64,000 nt of DNA, taken from contig JAKTNV010000009.1 of NCBI GenBank assembly GCA_022747635.1, positions 65,303,677 through 65,367,676 on the forward strand, in the 5' to 3' direction. The first letter of the stretch is position 1. Each line of letters starts with the position of its first letter. Position numbers and translations under genes: made by a program. The notes below the pieces were generated by a model. The model was not told the origin of the DNA. It worked only from the letters and a program-made list of their open reading frames with translations, and made no database searches. Origin of the DNA: Hetaerina americana (Eukaryota; Arthropoda; Insecta; Odonata; Calopterygidae). Positions 23,733 through 36,028 of this stretch are shown piece after piece.

Positions 23733-24460
23733 CTAACCTTGTTGGCCTAAGTTCTTTTCTATACAGTTCTTCTAAATATTCCTTCCATCTCTCTTGGGTC
23801 TTTTCTGTTTCAACTATTAACTTACCCGTCTTATCTCTAACTGTTAACACAGATCCCCCCTTTTTACTTCCCTGTAGTGTTTTAACCTCCTTGCATAGTG
23901 CACCAATTTTACCCTTTCTCCGCAAACTTTCCATATCCTCGCACTGCTTCTTCCACCATGCTTCTTTTGTTTTATTTATTACCCGTCTCAATTTAATATG
24001 TAATTCAAAAGCAGGATATGGTTTAAAAATAAATAAGAAAAAACATGATCCATTTTCAATATACATCAGGAGGAAATGATAAGGGAGACATTGGCACGTC
24101 TGGAGAGTGTAGTTAAATTAGGTGGGGAAATCTTCAAAGCAGTCGGATTTGATGATGAACAAGCATTAGTTATCCAACTGGCCGAAGATTTCCAATCATT
24201 ACTTGGCGCATTGCATCATCAGTGTGATAGATATAGGATGAGAATTAATCATAACAAAATGATGGAAATGAGAGCCTCAATAAATAGAAATGCAAAGGTA
24301 AACAAAGTTAGGGGAAATATACTAGAACAGGTAGAACACTCCATCTAATCAGAGGTATTTTAGAATAAGGTGGGCAAAGTTATAAGGACATTAAAAGAAG
24401 AATTACATTTAGTATAGATGTTTTTATTAACAGCTAAGAATTTATGACAGGCACCTTAGG
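23733..24460. mobile_element. RTE-like LINE with inverted 5' segment
   Basis: 23,733-24,066 encodes on the minus strand the endonuclease-RT linker (KTKEAWWKKQCEDMESLRRK, TVRDKTGKLIVETEKTQERW). 24,076-24,350 encodes on the plus strand the RT catalytic region and beyond (GEIFKAVGFDDEQALVIQLA, RMRINHNKMMEMRAS, NILEQVEHS). The F-A-D-D box reads FDDE. Head-to-head arrangement of an upstream and a downstream part of one ORF fits a twin-primed 5' inversion. Confidence 0.7.
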
Positions 24461-25735
24461 TGAAGATAAAAGGATAAGCAAATGCATAAAGAAAAGACCA
24501 GCGAAAACTCTAATATTGAGCATAATTATACATGACTTGAAAATCAGGTCACTGAAGTAAGAGGATAAGCATAGATTGAAGACTTTTGAAAATTGCAATG
24601 CCATGTCACATGTTGTCTTCATTGCTGCCATTTGCAAACAGAACATGTTTCAATTTGCAATAAATGCCGCAGATATAGCCATCAAATCAATGAAATTCTA
24701 ACCATACATGCGTTACACTTTAAGCTAACAACATGACATAAAATTAATATTGCACAATAAGTTATGCAAATAACAATTAATGATGACTTTTCATTGAAAA
24801 GCCATTGTAGATTGGTGAATTGTAAAAATTACAGAACCACTCTTGCTGTGCCACTGATGAATGCGTTCATTATGTGGAGACATTCAATCTATTTTCAGAT
24901 GAAAGCATAGTATGCATGATAGCATTCTGTGCAACACTCATGTGCTGAGTAAGACTTTTCACAGAAGCAACAGCCTCTTCATGCAGTTCAAAATCCAAGG
25001 ACAAACTCATCCATATCAGCATGAAATCATGACCACTAATACTGAACTGCTAACCTGAATTTGAAGAGCATATTGAGAAAATGAATGAATATAAATACAT
25101 ATATTTGTGTGCATGGGTGGACCAATTTCACTGCAAGTTTTGAGTTCATTCAGGAGAATAAGCTAAAAGCTGCACATATAAAATTTGAGTGGCAGCAGAA
25201 CCGAAATGCAAGTCTTAATTCGCTAGTAGTATCAAATGTGGTTATTGAGTAAGTATTTATGCATTGAAATGAGGGGAGGCAGCCTCAGTAGGTCAAGCCG
25301 GCTCCCTACGTGGTGGGTGGCTAACCACAACAGGAGGCTGAGGAGAGATTCCTCTGAGGGTGGTGCCCACGAGATGCAGATGGGTGCCAGATGCAACAAG
25401 AGGACTAGCCACCACACTGAAAAATCAGCGAGAGGCACCACCCCTGCTAAGGAGGTCTGAGAGGGGGAGGGCCCTTGGGGCAAGGTACCTGCCATATCTG
25501 ACTAACTATGGGCAACATGAGGTAAGGGAGTTCCCAGACATTGCAGTACCAGGAGACAATATGAAAGCACTCAGTCGACCCAGGGCTGAAGAATGGAAAG
25601 CTACAATATCCTAGAAGTTGCAAAACATTAGGGAATAAGGTACCTAGCAGTCAGTTCAAAAACCAAAGAGTTCAATGTGAGCAACAGAAAATGGTTGTTT
25701 ATCTTAAAGAAGATGGAGGAAGGATTGTAAGAAGG
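24461..25735. other. Unassigned; possible repeat 25.26-25.62 kb
   Basis: Mostly AT-rich. The GC-richer block at 25,260-25,620 (gtggctaaccacaacaggag, gatgcagatgggtgccagat) resembles 5' regions of retroelements, but no protein motif supports this. Confidence 0.35.
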
Positions 25736-25739
25736 TTAT

Positions 25740-26400
25740 GTTAATACTACAAGAGTTCTGGCAAAGTTATGATATAGATTACTCTGAGACACTCAGTCCT
25801 ATACTGCAAAGAAAGATTTTTTACAGTCGTTGGACTGGTTGGCAGCTATCACGCTCCTCATAGATTTTAATCATCTACACGTTGTTTTATGGTGGTAGAG
25901 TATGTCACTGATTGTGGTATAGGATGTGTAGCCAATATTACTGCTGGAGATTGACCCAATGAATTTTCAATAGCCACCTAGAAGACTATTGTTCAAATGT
26001 TTCTAGCTTTCTTTACTCTGATGTTCCAAAAAACCATATGATTCCTTAAGGCAAAGTTTGAGGCAAGAAAATGTAAAATCTTTCCAGACTTTACTGGAGT
26101 TAAATGTATCCTTGAATCAAGTGTCCCATCTGATATAATCAAGTATAACATTGTTGGTAACATTGTGCATGATAACTGCCCTAATCATACAGCAAATATA
26201 ACCAAAAATTTTAAAGTGCCCTTATTGATATTTAGATAATTTATTTTGGTCACCACATTTGTCAGACCTCAATTCAATTAAAAACCTCTGGATTTTGATG
26301 TAACAGAAGTAGTCTAATGATAATAAAGAAGCATTAGAAGTCCATGCCCAAAAAGTGTGGAACTCATTGTGGGTTATTTATAAAAAGGTCTATTACAAAT
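25740..26400 (+). mobile_element. Tc1-like transposase relic
   Basis: VHDNCPNHTANITKNF (second Asp region, expected Q-Q-D-N-D-P-K-H-T-A), then in another frame WSPHLSDLNSIKNLW (expected W-P-x-x-S-P-D-L-N-P-I-E-N-L-W) and NKEALEVHAQKVWNS. The third catalytic Glu is changed to Lys (IKNLW) and stops are frequent. The N-terminal DNA-binding region is not recognisable. Confidence 0.65.
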
Positions 26401-27215
26401 GGGCTGTAATGTGTGATATAGACCAATGGAGGCATAACAAGATTTTAAATGTTTTCTTTAAACATCTGGGTACAAAGTTTTCACTTCAATTCAATTATAA
26501 ATATGTTTCTTATTTAACTCAAGTAATCCCCCATAAGAATTTCTTATATAATGTGGAACGTGTTAAAATTATCTTTTCTTTCTTTAAATAACCTTCAGGA
26601 ATAACATGACATATACGTTTCTATTAGATTCTAATATGAATACTTATTAAATGGAATGAGTCAAGAAAATATTAAAACTTAAATTCTATAAAGGCAGTGT
26701 CATTATATAATGGTACAACCTAATATTTGAAATGTAATAACAGATATCCTTTTCAAAAGTAAGATGCCCATAATTTATTACGAGTTTTTTCTCCAGAAAA
26801 ATGAAAGGGGAATACATTATTTTACAATTAACACTTGAATGTAAGTGTCCTCCAATGAAAGGGAATAGACATTACTGATATTTCAAACCTGTTCTTAATG
26901 ACAAGCAGTAAATTCAGAATCTTTTCCGAATACTTTTGTACACAAAAAAAGATTTGGTGGAGTAGCACACTTTGTTACCATCATGCACTCATACTTTGTT
27001 TAAGTCGTTCAAAATTATTCTGTTAAAAGTTGTTGCCAGATATAACATGTAACTGCAGAGGATGGATGGATATTATGGATATGAATATTAAACACCGGAA
27101 ATTTATTTTCCCATTTTCAGAAAAATAATTGCTGTTTATTGTATGCCAGAAAATATTCTCAATTACTTAAATTGGTTGGGGAGTAAAAGCAGAAATAACT
27201 GTGACAAGATAATGA
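26401..27215. other. Intergenic, nothing recognised
   Basis: AT-rich, no similarity noticed. Confidence 0.5.
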
Positions 27216-27219
27216 AAGT

Positions 27220-27490
27220 GGATCGTGGTAGTCCAGTGAGTAGAGCGTTGGACTGCTGACCGGAGTGTCCCGGGTTCCATTCCCGGGGAAGGCACTCTGG
27301 GCACCTACAGCTACACCCAAGCTATGTGATTTTTCGGGTACCAGATCTTCCTGGGAAACCATAACCGGCACAGGGAAAGGAACTGGCCCCCCTACCCTGA
27401 TGTGTGAATTTTACACAGCGTCGGGCTTAAGACTGGGTGAACTCTACCATCACCTACTAAACCGACCCTCGGGTTGATTACTGCGTTTTT
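27220..27490 (+). repeat. SINE family B, best-preserved copy
   Basis: tRNA-like head gtggtagtccagtgagtaga, B box ggttccattcccg with a 5-bp T-arm (cccgg/ccggg), body, and 3' end ccctcgggttgattactgcg followed by ttttt, a plausible Pol III stop. Young-looking compared with the copy at 43.3 kb. Confidence 0.85.
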
Positions 27491-27929
27491 GGTGTTTTCT
27501 TAAGATAGTGAAATGTTATAAAAGAATGTTTTATTTCATTGGGAAAATAGAAATGGAACAATTATTAGATGTTCCAATAAAATTTAGCAATTAGGAACTA
27601 CGAGTATAATAAGTAGAGAACCATTTGCATAAATTTATGAAAAATGAGTTTGAACCCCAATATCAATCCCAAACTACCCACTATGCTACAAGCACAGCTA
27701 CTTAAGCTGCACTAACAAAAGCTGAGTTTGGTTAATAGCAGTTTTCATAATCACTTGATAAAAGTAGTCAAGAAGGGTTTTGAGTGATAGCAATTACAAC
27801 ACAGTTAATTACAGCTGCTTAAGACAATGAATGCCAATGTAATCGCCCAAAAATATGGGAATCTAAGGTAGACAATTGTACTTGGAGACAATTTCACCGT
27901 AACTTTGCATAACCAAGTATTCTAACATG

Positions 27930-28360
27930 CTGCTAATATAAGGGATCCTCACGAAATTGGTTTGATTGCAGAATTAGATCGCGTGCAGTGTAGAGGAGCT
28001 AGATTTGTAAAATGCCATCATGATAAACTTAGCAGCGTATCCAAAATATCAGAAGAGCTATGCTGGGAATCACTCATAAAATTACAGATTAAATCTCTCA
28101 CATGAATTGGAAGGATGTCTCTTTAGCAATGATGTTGAAAATGTATTATTACCCCAATCGTACTACGTTAGACAAGATCATGTGAGTAAAATTAAAGAGA
28201 TTAAGTGTAGAACAGATAGATTTAAGATGTCACTTTTTATTGTGAATTCAATAACAGACCAGAATAACATTGGCCGACCTCGGTTGGGATAAAAATATCA
28301 GGTCAAAATTAGTCTGGGGTGTTTTCACCCCCTGCCACACACTCTAGTGATGGCTTGCAG
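27930..28360 (+). mobile_element. CR1/L2-like LINE 3' end
   Basis: GLIAELDRVQCRGARFVKCH followed by KLSSVSKISEELCWESLIKL, then DVENVLLPQSYYVRQDHVSK and CRTDRFKMSLFIVNSITDQN, the classic C-terminus (R-x-D-H-x-x-K-I ... C-R-T-x-R-x-x-x-S-F-x-x-x-x-x-x-x-W-N) and a 3' tail ttttcaccccctgccacaca shared with 14.5 kb. Confidence 0.75.
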
Positions 28361-28364
28361 GATA

Positions 28365-29071
28365 CTAAAAAAATACTATAAACATATCATACTCTATGGA
28401 CAGAATCATAGTGTATTGAAATTTAAATAACAATTCCAAAAACCGTAATTCTGATGATATTCCAGTCATAATACGAGGCATGTTTTTAATTAAGTACCAT
28501 TTTGAAATTAAAAAAAACAAATATACTCGTACTTTATTTACAATTTTACTTTTCATGAAAGTCTATACCTCAATCCACTTTTCTACATTATGTTCACTAA
28601 TACTGAGGCACTTTCCGCACCATAGAGCCAGTTCTTGAATCCCATACTCATTGAAGTCTGATGACTGATTTGACAATCACTGCAACATGGTCATTTTGAC
28701 CTCATCATCATTATCTTGACACTGACCATCCACATTCACCTTCAAATACAAAAACACGTGGTAGTCCCTTGGCCCTAGACTAGCACTGTAAGGAGGGTGA
28801 TCAAGTTATTCCCAGCCAAATGATCCAATGAGATCTTGAATTTGACAAGCCATTTTTGGATGGGAATTGTCATGGATCGAAACAATCCCCTTACTTGGCC
28901 ATCTCAATAAGCTTTAAGCCATTTCCGAAGCATTCCATTACTCATAATATTTTCTCCATAAACTTCACTGATCTGATGATGAATTTTAGCCACTTTCATG
29001 CCTTTACCACTATGAAAATGAATCACAGTGCACATTTCACAGTCGGCTGGACTCTTAATTAGTGGACGCAT
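28365..29071 (-). mobile_element. Mariner element with internal deletion
   Basis: Minus strand: an ATG at 29,071 opens SPADCEMCTVIHFHSGKGMK and ISEVYGENIMSNGMLRKWLK (first HTH). After about 57 residues it joins the C-terminal half: GIVSIHDNSHPKMACQIQDL (second Asp), LDHPPYSASLGPRDYHVFLY (third Asp region) and GIQELALWCGKCLSI. The middle third, including the first catalytic Asp, is absent. Confidence 0.75.
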
Positions 29072-29339
29072 TTTAAAAACTCACAAACAAACCTAAACAC
29101 TATTGAATGTTCCTGTAATAGCATCCGTGGCTTCCTAACAGATGTAGGTACACAGCGAGCATGTGCTAAATGCTGACTGCATCACTGCAGCAGCCAGATT
29201 TTAAAAAGATACTAACTAAAAAAATACACCTCATACTAGAAACAGATATTATTAATGTAATTCATACTAATAAACAAGACATTAAGTCCAATACCATGGA
29301 GTCAGTTTTTTGGAGGACTTTTAAATCCCACAGTGCATA

Positions 29340-29585
29340 CCCTTTACGTTAGATATTGTTGAGAGAGGAAGTTGCTGGGGAAATCCAGAAAAGGCAGAGA
29401 ATATTGATGGAGGAAATTTTGAAAGCCAATTGGATGTTGAAGGCCACAATACATGGGAGAATGTTGGGTAAGTGGGGTAGAGGAAGGGACAGATTAGGCT
29501 TTTTTAGATAGCATGAAGGCAGATGGAAGTGTAAAAGAAATTAATTGAGATATACGAGATAATATAATACAAAATATGATAATAT
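29340..29585 (+). mobile_element. RTE-like LINE C-terminal fragment
   Basis: LLREEVAGEIQKRQRILMEE then HGRMLGKWGRGRDRLGFF matches the extreme C-terminus of LINE copies A and the 45-kb fragment (E-I-Q-K-R-Q ... G-R-M-x-G-K-x-G-R-G-R). Confidence 0.65.
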
Positions 29586-32500
29586 AGAACAAAAAGAAGA
29601 AGTTCTCACAATGTGCAGAATAGCCTCTAAGGAACACTTAAAATTTACCTAAAAATAAACAGAATACCTTAAATAAAAGGAACTTGTACACAAAACATGC
29701 ATTGTGTACTGTTGTACCCATTCTATACATACGCATGCATAACTTACAAACATATGCACGGTATATATTGCATAAAATTGTGCATAAACACTGAATACAA
29801 TTGGGTAAAGTCAAGTTTGGACAAATTTTGTTCATTAAAAAATGTTTCATACAATTTTTTCAGACCACAGACTCATTGTCCCTGTCATATTGTCACTCCG
29901 TTGCAAAACAGAGAATGAATGAAGAAGCAATTGTAATGCTTCTTCCTATCTCAACTACCTTTTCTGTGGTGTTAACTCTCACACTGAATGCTCTAAAATA
30001 TGGGTTTTAAAATGATCCTGGCCATTCTATTTTGTATTTTGGTGCAGTGGGGAAACACCAAGGATGCAAGGGCAGACCCCTGCTGATATCTGTAGACCTT
30101 TTGCATATTCCTACAAGTTCCACTGAATTCACACTCGGCTTCATCTTGACCAAACTTGATGGGTCAGTGCATAAACAATTGAATAATTTATCCAGAATTT
30201 TGATTACTAATTCTCAAATTCTAAATTCACTAGCTGTTCGTCTGAAGTCCATCCTTCCATCTGGCTGGAGACCATGATCCCCTCTATTCATTGCCTGCTT
30301 GAGTCCAGAGCAAGTCCCTGTTCTGCCCAATCCCACCACCACTATTTATCCTCAAAATACCACATATTTATTGTCGGATGGGTCAAGAGGTTTTCTGACC
30401 GCAATTCAACAATGGAAAAATGGAATATTGTAATTTTTCCATTTCTGACATAAAAAGCCTTCAATATGAACTTTTACTGTATGTCAGTGGAGACCATTCC
30501 AATATAATACATGTAACAAATTTCCATTCTGAAATCCTGGCAGAAAAGTTAAAAATTAAGCATTTTAAGCGTGAAGAGTTTCAATGCAGGGAATGAGACA
30601 AGTAATTTAAGATAAGAGGCCCCATTCTCCATCAAAGAGCAGTTATTGAGCAATGCAATCTTACCACATAGTGTTTCTGAACATAAATACTACTCCCCAT
30701 GCATTGCCAGACACCAAATTTCATAACGTCATGAGATGCCCAGAATAACCATTCAGTCAAAACTCTTCCTTTGTGATCCAAGTATTGTTGCTCAGCCCCT
30801 CAGAGTGTTGCCGCAGCAATTGCTAAAAAAATGCCTAAAATTTCTGCCCAGGGGTTTATTGCTAAATAATTTAATTTCGTGATAGTCCCTGGTCCCACTA
30901 GAAAAATGGTCCCATGACAGCAGTGAGAGGCCCTAAAGAAGAACGTTCCTTGAGAAAGCTCCCTCACCCGCTTTCTCTTTATTGCATATAAATATCCATT
31001 CCATCATAAATAAAATTCCCAACATTAAACTCCTCTTTCCCAATTATGTTGCTGATGTAGTAGCTGACTGTGGGTACCAGGACTACTATAACATGACGCG
31101 CACAGTAACAACGAAGGACAAGCATTGATTGACTGGGAGAAATGGGCCATCTAGTCTAAACACATAATTAAACAAAATATACTTGATTCATAGTTCAGAG
31201 TGCCTTGATCGATTAATAAATCTTTAATTCAAAGTAACTAAACTAATTTTGGCTTACACTACTAGTTTTTATAATTTGCTCAGTGGTTTCTGATTTCTAT
31301 TCTAAAAAACTTATATATAAAAGTAAGATAATGATTACTACTATGTAACAGGTTCTTTTTGTACTTTAACTCGACCATGAGAAGATATAGTCTACCCCAT
31401 TTACTACAAATATTATTTAAAATGTGAAGTAAAATATCAAACATGGAATATTACAATGTAATTTATACACGGGGTTGTTATCAAAGGATTAATGTTACTC
31501 TTTTAAACGATAAAAAAACACCATAAAGTGATCCGCACAAAAAAATAAAATTACAAATAAATTTTAAAGCTTTACATATGCTTTCAGTACAATATTTGAA
31601 TATGAATTATATGTTTTTGAGAATACAACAAAAATAATGATCAGGCACCCATTTCGTGAAAACGGCACATAAATGTCAATAATTTTCGAGGAAGGAACCA
31701 ATAAGTCGTCATTTTAATTCTTAGGGATGAATAGAGCATATTTTTGGGATCGTGAAAAAAATGAGATGTTACTCTTATCTCATTACCTCTTGATAATTGA
31801 GCTAATGGTTATCAACATTTTTCTCCCAAAAATTTTGCTAAGACAATAAAAAGAATTTTTTGGTACTAAAAGGAACATTATAACGGCAATGCATATTTTC
31901 TGGAATTGTCATATTATGACTGATTAAGCTACAAAATGCTTTGAGAATTGGTTGATTAGTAAGTGAGATGTATATTATTTAATACGAAATTGCACCTTGC
32001 AGAAAACGGCAGACATTGAAAGTATACCTTAACTTTGACATATTTTGCATCAAGCACTATTAAAGCTAGATAGTTAAAATTTGGCAAGGGGAATAAGTTC
32101 GGTTAGGGGTTGTAACGTAAGAGAGTCTTAGACCGTAAGAGATCAAAATCTTAGGTGATACATGTTATGGCTTACTTGAACCGACATGGAATTACCACAA
32201 AAGACAACTCACATTAAATAAAAACAGTAGTACATCGAGTGGGTATGTGGTTTAAAACAGAACAACACGTCATTCCCCATATCATTCTCTAAAGTGGTTT
32301 GTTTCCGATAAAGGCAAACAAAATAAAATATCAAAACAGGATTAAAACCTTAGATTACTCAATTTTCATGCATGACATTAAGTTATTCCAAATTTTAGCA
32401 TTTTATATTCCAGATCCTTAAAAATTTAACGTGTCCGGCATATCAAAAATTGCCGAGTTCGTTAGCGCAAGTACTCGAAAATAGTGGTGACATCATTTGA

Positions 32501-32913
32501 ATAACAGAATACTCATAATATGTACCTTGCCCAGAATCCTACGAAGCCCTTCAACTCTTGTTATGATATTAGCCTGGAAATGAAGAAGTGGAAACCTTGA
32601 AAGGAGACTGCAGAAAACAAACCCAATAGGCCAAAATTCCACTGACAGCTAATTATTGACCTTGCAGAAGAGAACAGCAGAAACAGTTACGGTTAGTCTG
32701 TCGATATATCGTTCGGAATCTTTGCGGAGGTTCCCATGCTTGAGTTGTCGATAGGTTAACAAAGATAGCAACACATGAAGTATATAATACAATGTTTATC
32801 TGGCTATAATAAACTAATACGTATCTTTTAAGTATTATTTTAAATAATCTAATTTTTTTGAGCGATTTTAATAATATGACAAATTTAGGTACCACCTTAT
32901 AGTATAATAGCAA
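29586..32913. other. Intergenic, nothing firm
   Basis: AT-rich 3.3 kb between the LINE fragment and the ZNF106-like gene. 30,040-30,280 may be a decayed minus-strand LINE piece but shows no decisive motif. Distal regulatory sequence is possible; nothing specific is visible. Confidence 0.45.
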
Positions 32914-33199
32914 CTCTCCATAACATTCGTATTGTGGCTAAACTGCGTGGCTATCAGCGTATCGAATCGTTGCACTGCTCTGAAAATATATTTCATGTGT
33001 TTCCCAGATTACAGCACGTTGATCCTTTGAATCAAGGAAGGTGACAAGTAATGTGGTTGTTCGGTAAATATTTATTCTGTAAACGACTAATTTGGTCGTG
33101 CGCGATCTAGTTTCGTTCGTTCTTATGGATTTAAAATCGATTGAAAGCTTTTGGTGTTTTGTTATGCGAAAACGTGTTAAATGTTGAAGATAATTAGTC
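32914..33199 (+). promoter_or_regulatory. Probable 5'UTR/promoter of the ZNF106-like gene
   Basis: Sequence just upstream of the start codon. A small CpG-bearing patch at about 33,095-33,122 (ggtcgtgcgcgatc, tcgttcgttc) stands out from the AT-rich surroundings. No convincing TATA box. The transcription start cannot be placed, and an untranslated exon further upstream is possible. Confidence 0.3.
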
Positions 33200-36028
33200 A
33201 TGGAAAATTTTTACGAAGATATTCCCTTACCCTCGAGGGGATTTGCTTACACCGGGCCTCGTCCCCTCATGAGTACAGTGTTTCCGCACCCATCACCCAA
33301 CCATGAAAACTTCAACAGATTTCCAGCAGTCGGAGGTAACAATTTTTGCCATCATACAAACCCCAACTTGACCCATTTTGGCCGGAATCAAAACGAGGGA
33401 AACAAATTCGAAATATACCCGCCACACAGAAATATTCCGAAAACACGTTACAGATGGTTCGATACACATAGGCCTTACAGCCAAATGAATGTTCAACCCA
33501 ATGTATCAGGGTATAATACTGGATATCATACCAATTCAAGAAATGATGTTCATAACTTCTTTCAAGCAAACTTAATGCAATATAAAACATTCATTGATTC
33601 TCGTGATGATGGGTATCCCAAGAAAAAAAAATCTCCGGAACAAGATGAACAAAACGATGCTGAAGCAATTAAAAAGTCTAACCTCGCAGCAAAGTTAAAA
33701 AAATCTTTAGAAGCATTCAAGAAGAATCCATCGTACAAAAAGAAGAATTTATCTATCATAAATAAAAGTGATGGGAGCGGTCCTTCCAGATATACATCAG
33801 AAATCCAGCCTTGCTTTCGCTGGGACCTACCTTTAACTGTGGACGATTTAAAAACAATAAGGCGGTGCCCCTCTAGAAGTGGTTCAAATGATCAATCCAA
33901 TCCTCAGCATGATGTAATTGAAACAAGAGATTATTCTTCTGATACAGAGCCAATAAACATTTCTTCTCCCGACATAACATATATTAAATGTTGTCGAAAG
34001 AGAAAGTCGTCTGAAAGTATGGACTGTGCGGCAACGAAAAGAAGGGTAATTGGTCATCGCAGGCGTCACCGTTCAGCATCACCTAAACTTTGTTTGGAAA
34101 ATAATTCTATACCAATTGTTGGACAGCGTCAATTACCTCAAAGTCCCCTTCCTGCCGAGGAAATTTTAAATAGTGGTTCAGTTGGCACTACAACCAATGA
34201 AAGCTCTCCAAGCAAACCAAAGTCCGTGCAAAGTTCCAATGTCATGCAACTTCTTGGGATTAAAAGAAGAGAACTTGATGAGTTGGTCAATCAGCCTCGA
34301 AGTCCTCGTGTACAGTTTATGCTAAGACTCTTGATGAAACGGCACAAAGAACTTCTCCTGCAGCGTGCGATGCAGTCTAGAATTTCGAGTGCCCAGAATG
34401 AAGGTGGAACAAGTAGCCAAAGTGAAGAACTTGACCCTGTCCAGGTAAGCGAATCTCCAAGTTTTGAAAATAAGCCAATCAAATTAGAAGGTATGGGTGC
34501 TAGCGATACAATAGACCAACTGAGTAATATACTTCTCGAGTCTTCCCTGGCTGTGGATATTTCAAACCTACCTCAAGAACTAATTGATCAGTTAGGTACA
34601 TTTTTGGAAATGGGGGCAGACAGTGGTAACCACAATGGAAATATAGACGAATGTAGTGATAGTGATCCAAATATACTAACTGGAGAAAGTAGTGATAAAG
34701 TGGTTTCTGAAGAATGTAGGAATAGGGAGAATGGTGTTTTTGGTGTAATAGAATATAGCAGTAGTGATGCTTCTAGATATGGGGGCAACATTACTAGAGC
34801 AGAAACGAACATCATGTCCCAAAGTAATTTTCTCTCTCCTCAAGTTGAAAGTCAAGCAGCAGAAGTGGACCATTGCGGCGAGCAACAGTTTAATGTGAAC
34901 AAACAGACTTGTAATGAACAAACTGAAAGCAGTTATGATTCTCATGTGAATTCTAGTACCCCAAAAGTCATGCGAATGAGTCAGAAAAGAGAAGTAACCG
35001 AAAGTGGAAGTTTAAGTGGAAATGGCTTATATGCCTCAAGGAACATTCAGCAGAGAATAGATCACGGAAGAGCTAGAAACTCATCAGTGTGTGCAGAGGA
35101 ATCATCTGAGCCCCCTCCTTCAAATATTTGGGAATATGAAAATACTTCCACTAGTGAGGCATATCCTAAACAAAATATTGGCAGGTTTTATGAGCAATGT
35201 TCTCATTCAATCCCATTGCAGCCTCAAGATGATGAAAGCACGGAGGAATCTGAAGAACACACAATAGCAAAATTATGGTCAATTGATGCTAAAATACTTG
35301 AATTAATGGAAGAAAAAAAGATATTGTATCAAAAAATTTTGAGAAACAAAGTATTGTTTCACAATACGTTGGATAGAAATAATTCATTATCTGGATCTGT
35401 ACAGAATAAGAACACTGCTAATTCTGCTTTGGCACCAGTGTTTGAAAATGCATCTACGTCAAGTTCTCAGAGTACAATCCAAGCTCATGGAAATCGTATT
35501 ACTCCTATATCTAATGTTACGAGTCATCCAAGTGTAGCAACTACTGCAATGAATTCTGTGAATCAAATCTGCCATTCACAGTCTAGCCCTAACCACTCTA
35601 TGGCCCCAGAAGATTTTAGCAAAGACATTGCAGCTGAACCAGAAGTGATTCCGATACCTATTTCACCTAAAGGGCCCAAAGTGTCCAGTTTACAATGGCA
35701 CGAGAAAATTAAAAGGAATTGTGAAAAACTGAATGTTAATAATTGTACTCCGCCAGATAATTATCATAATGAATCACGTAGTAATGCTGTAAATATTTCA
35801 TTAAATAAAGATCATATCATGGCTTCTAGCAGAAATTCAAATTCCAATCGCGAAGTAGTCAATTCATCTCCTCGTGGTGTGCCAGCAAATGTAGAGTTGG
35901 ATCCTGATATAGTTGAAATCATTGATGAGCCTGTGGAAATAATTTATGATTCTAATGTTTGTAAAGCTACTGACAACAGAAATGAAGGAGAGTTCATTGG
36001 CCACAAAGATGCTGTTCTAGCTCTCAAG
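33200..36028 (+). CDS. ZNF106: Exon 1 of ZNF106-like gene (943 codons)
   Basis: One uninterrupted frame of 943 codons, very long for an animal exon. It ends CTC-AAG at a GT donor (AAG|gtaaaa), phase 0. Reading through the donor adds only eight residues before a stop, so splicing is expected. It encodes the whole disordered region plus the first WD40 strand, with motif GHKDAVLALK at residues 934-943. The paired motif IVEII / VEIIYD at 901-917 resembles SUMO-interacting motifs, which is an inference only. Confidence 0.9.

Noticed and set aside
23734..24066. Host coiled-coil protein on the minus strand
   Set aside because: The K/E-rich peptide is the standard endonuclease-RT linker of RTE-like LINEs.
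27226..27300. tRNA gene on the plus strand
   Set aside because: Good A/B boxes, but it is the head of a ~270-bp repeated unit (SINE B).
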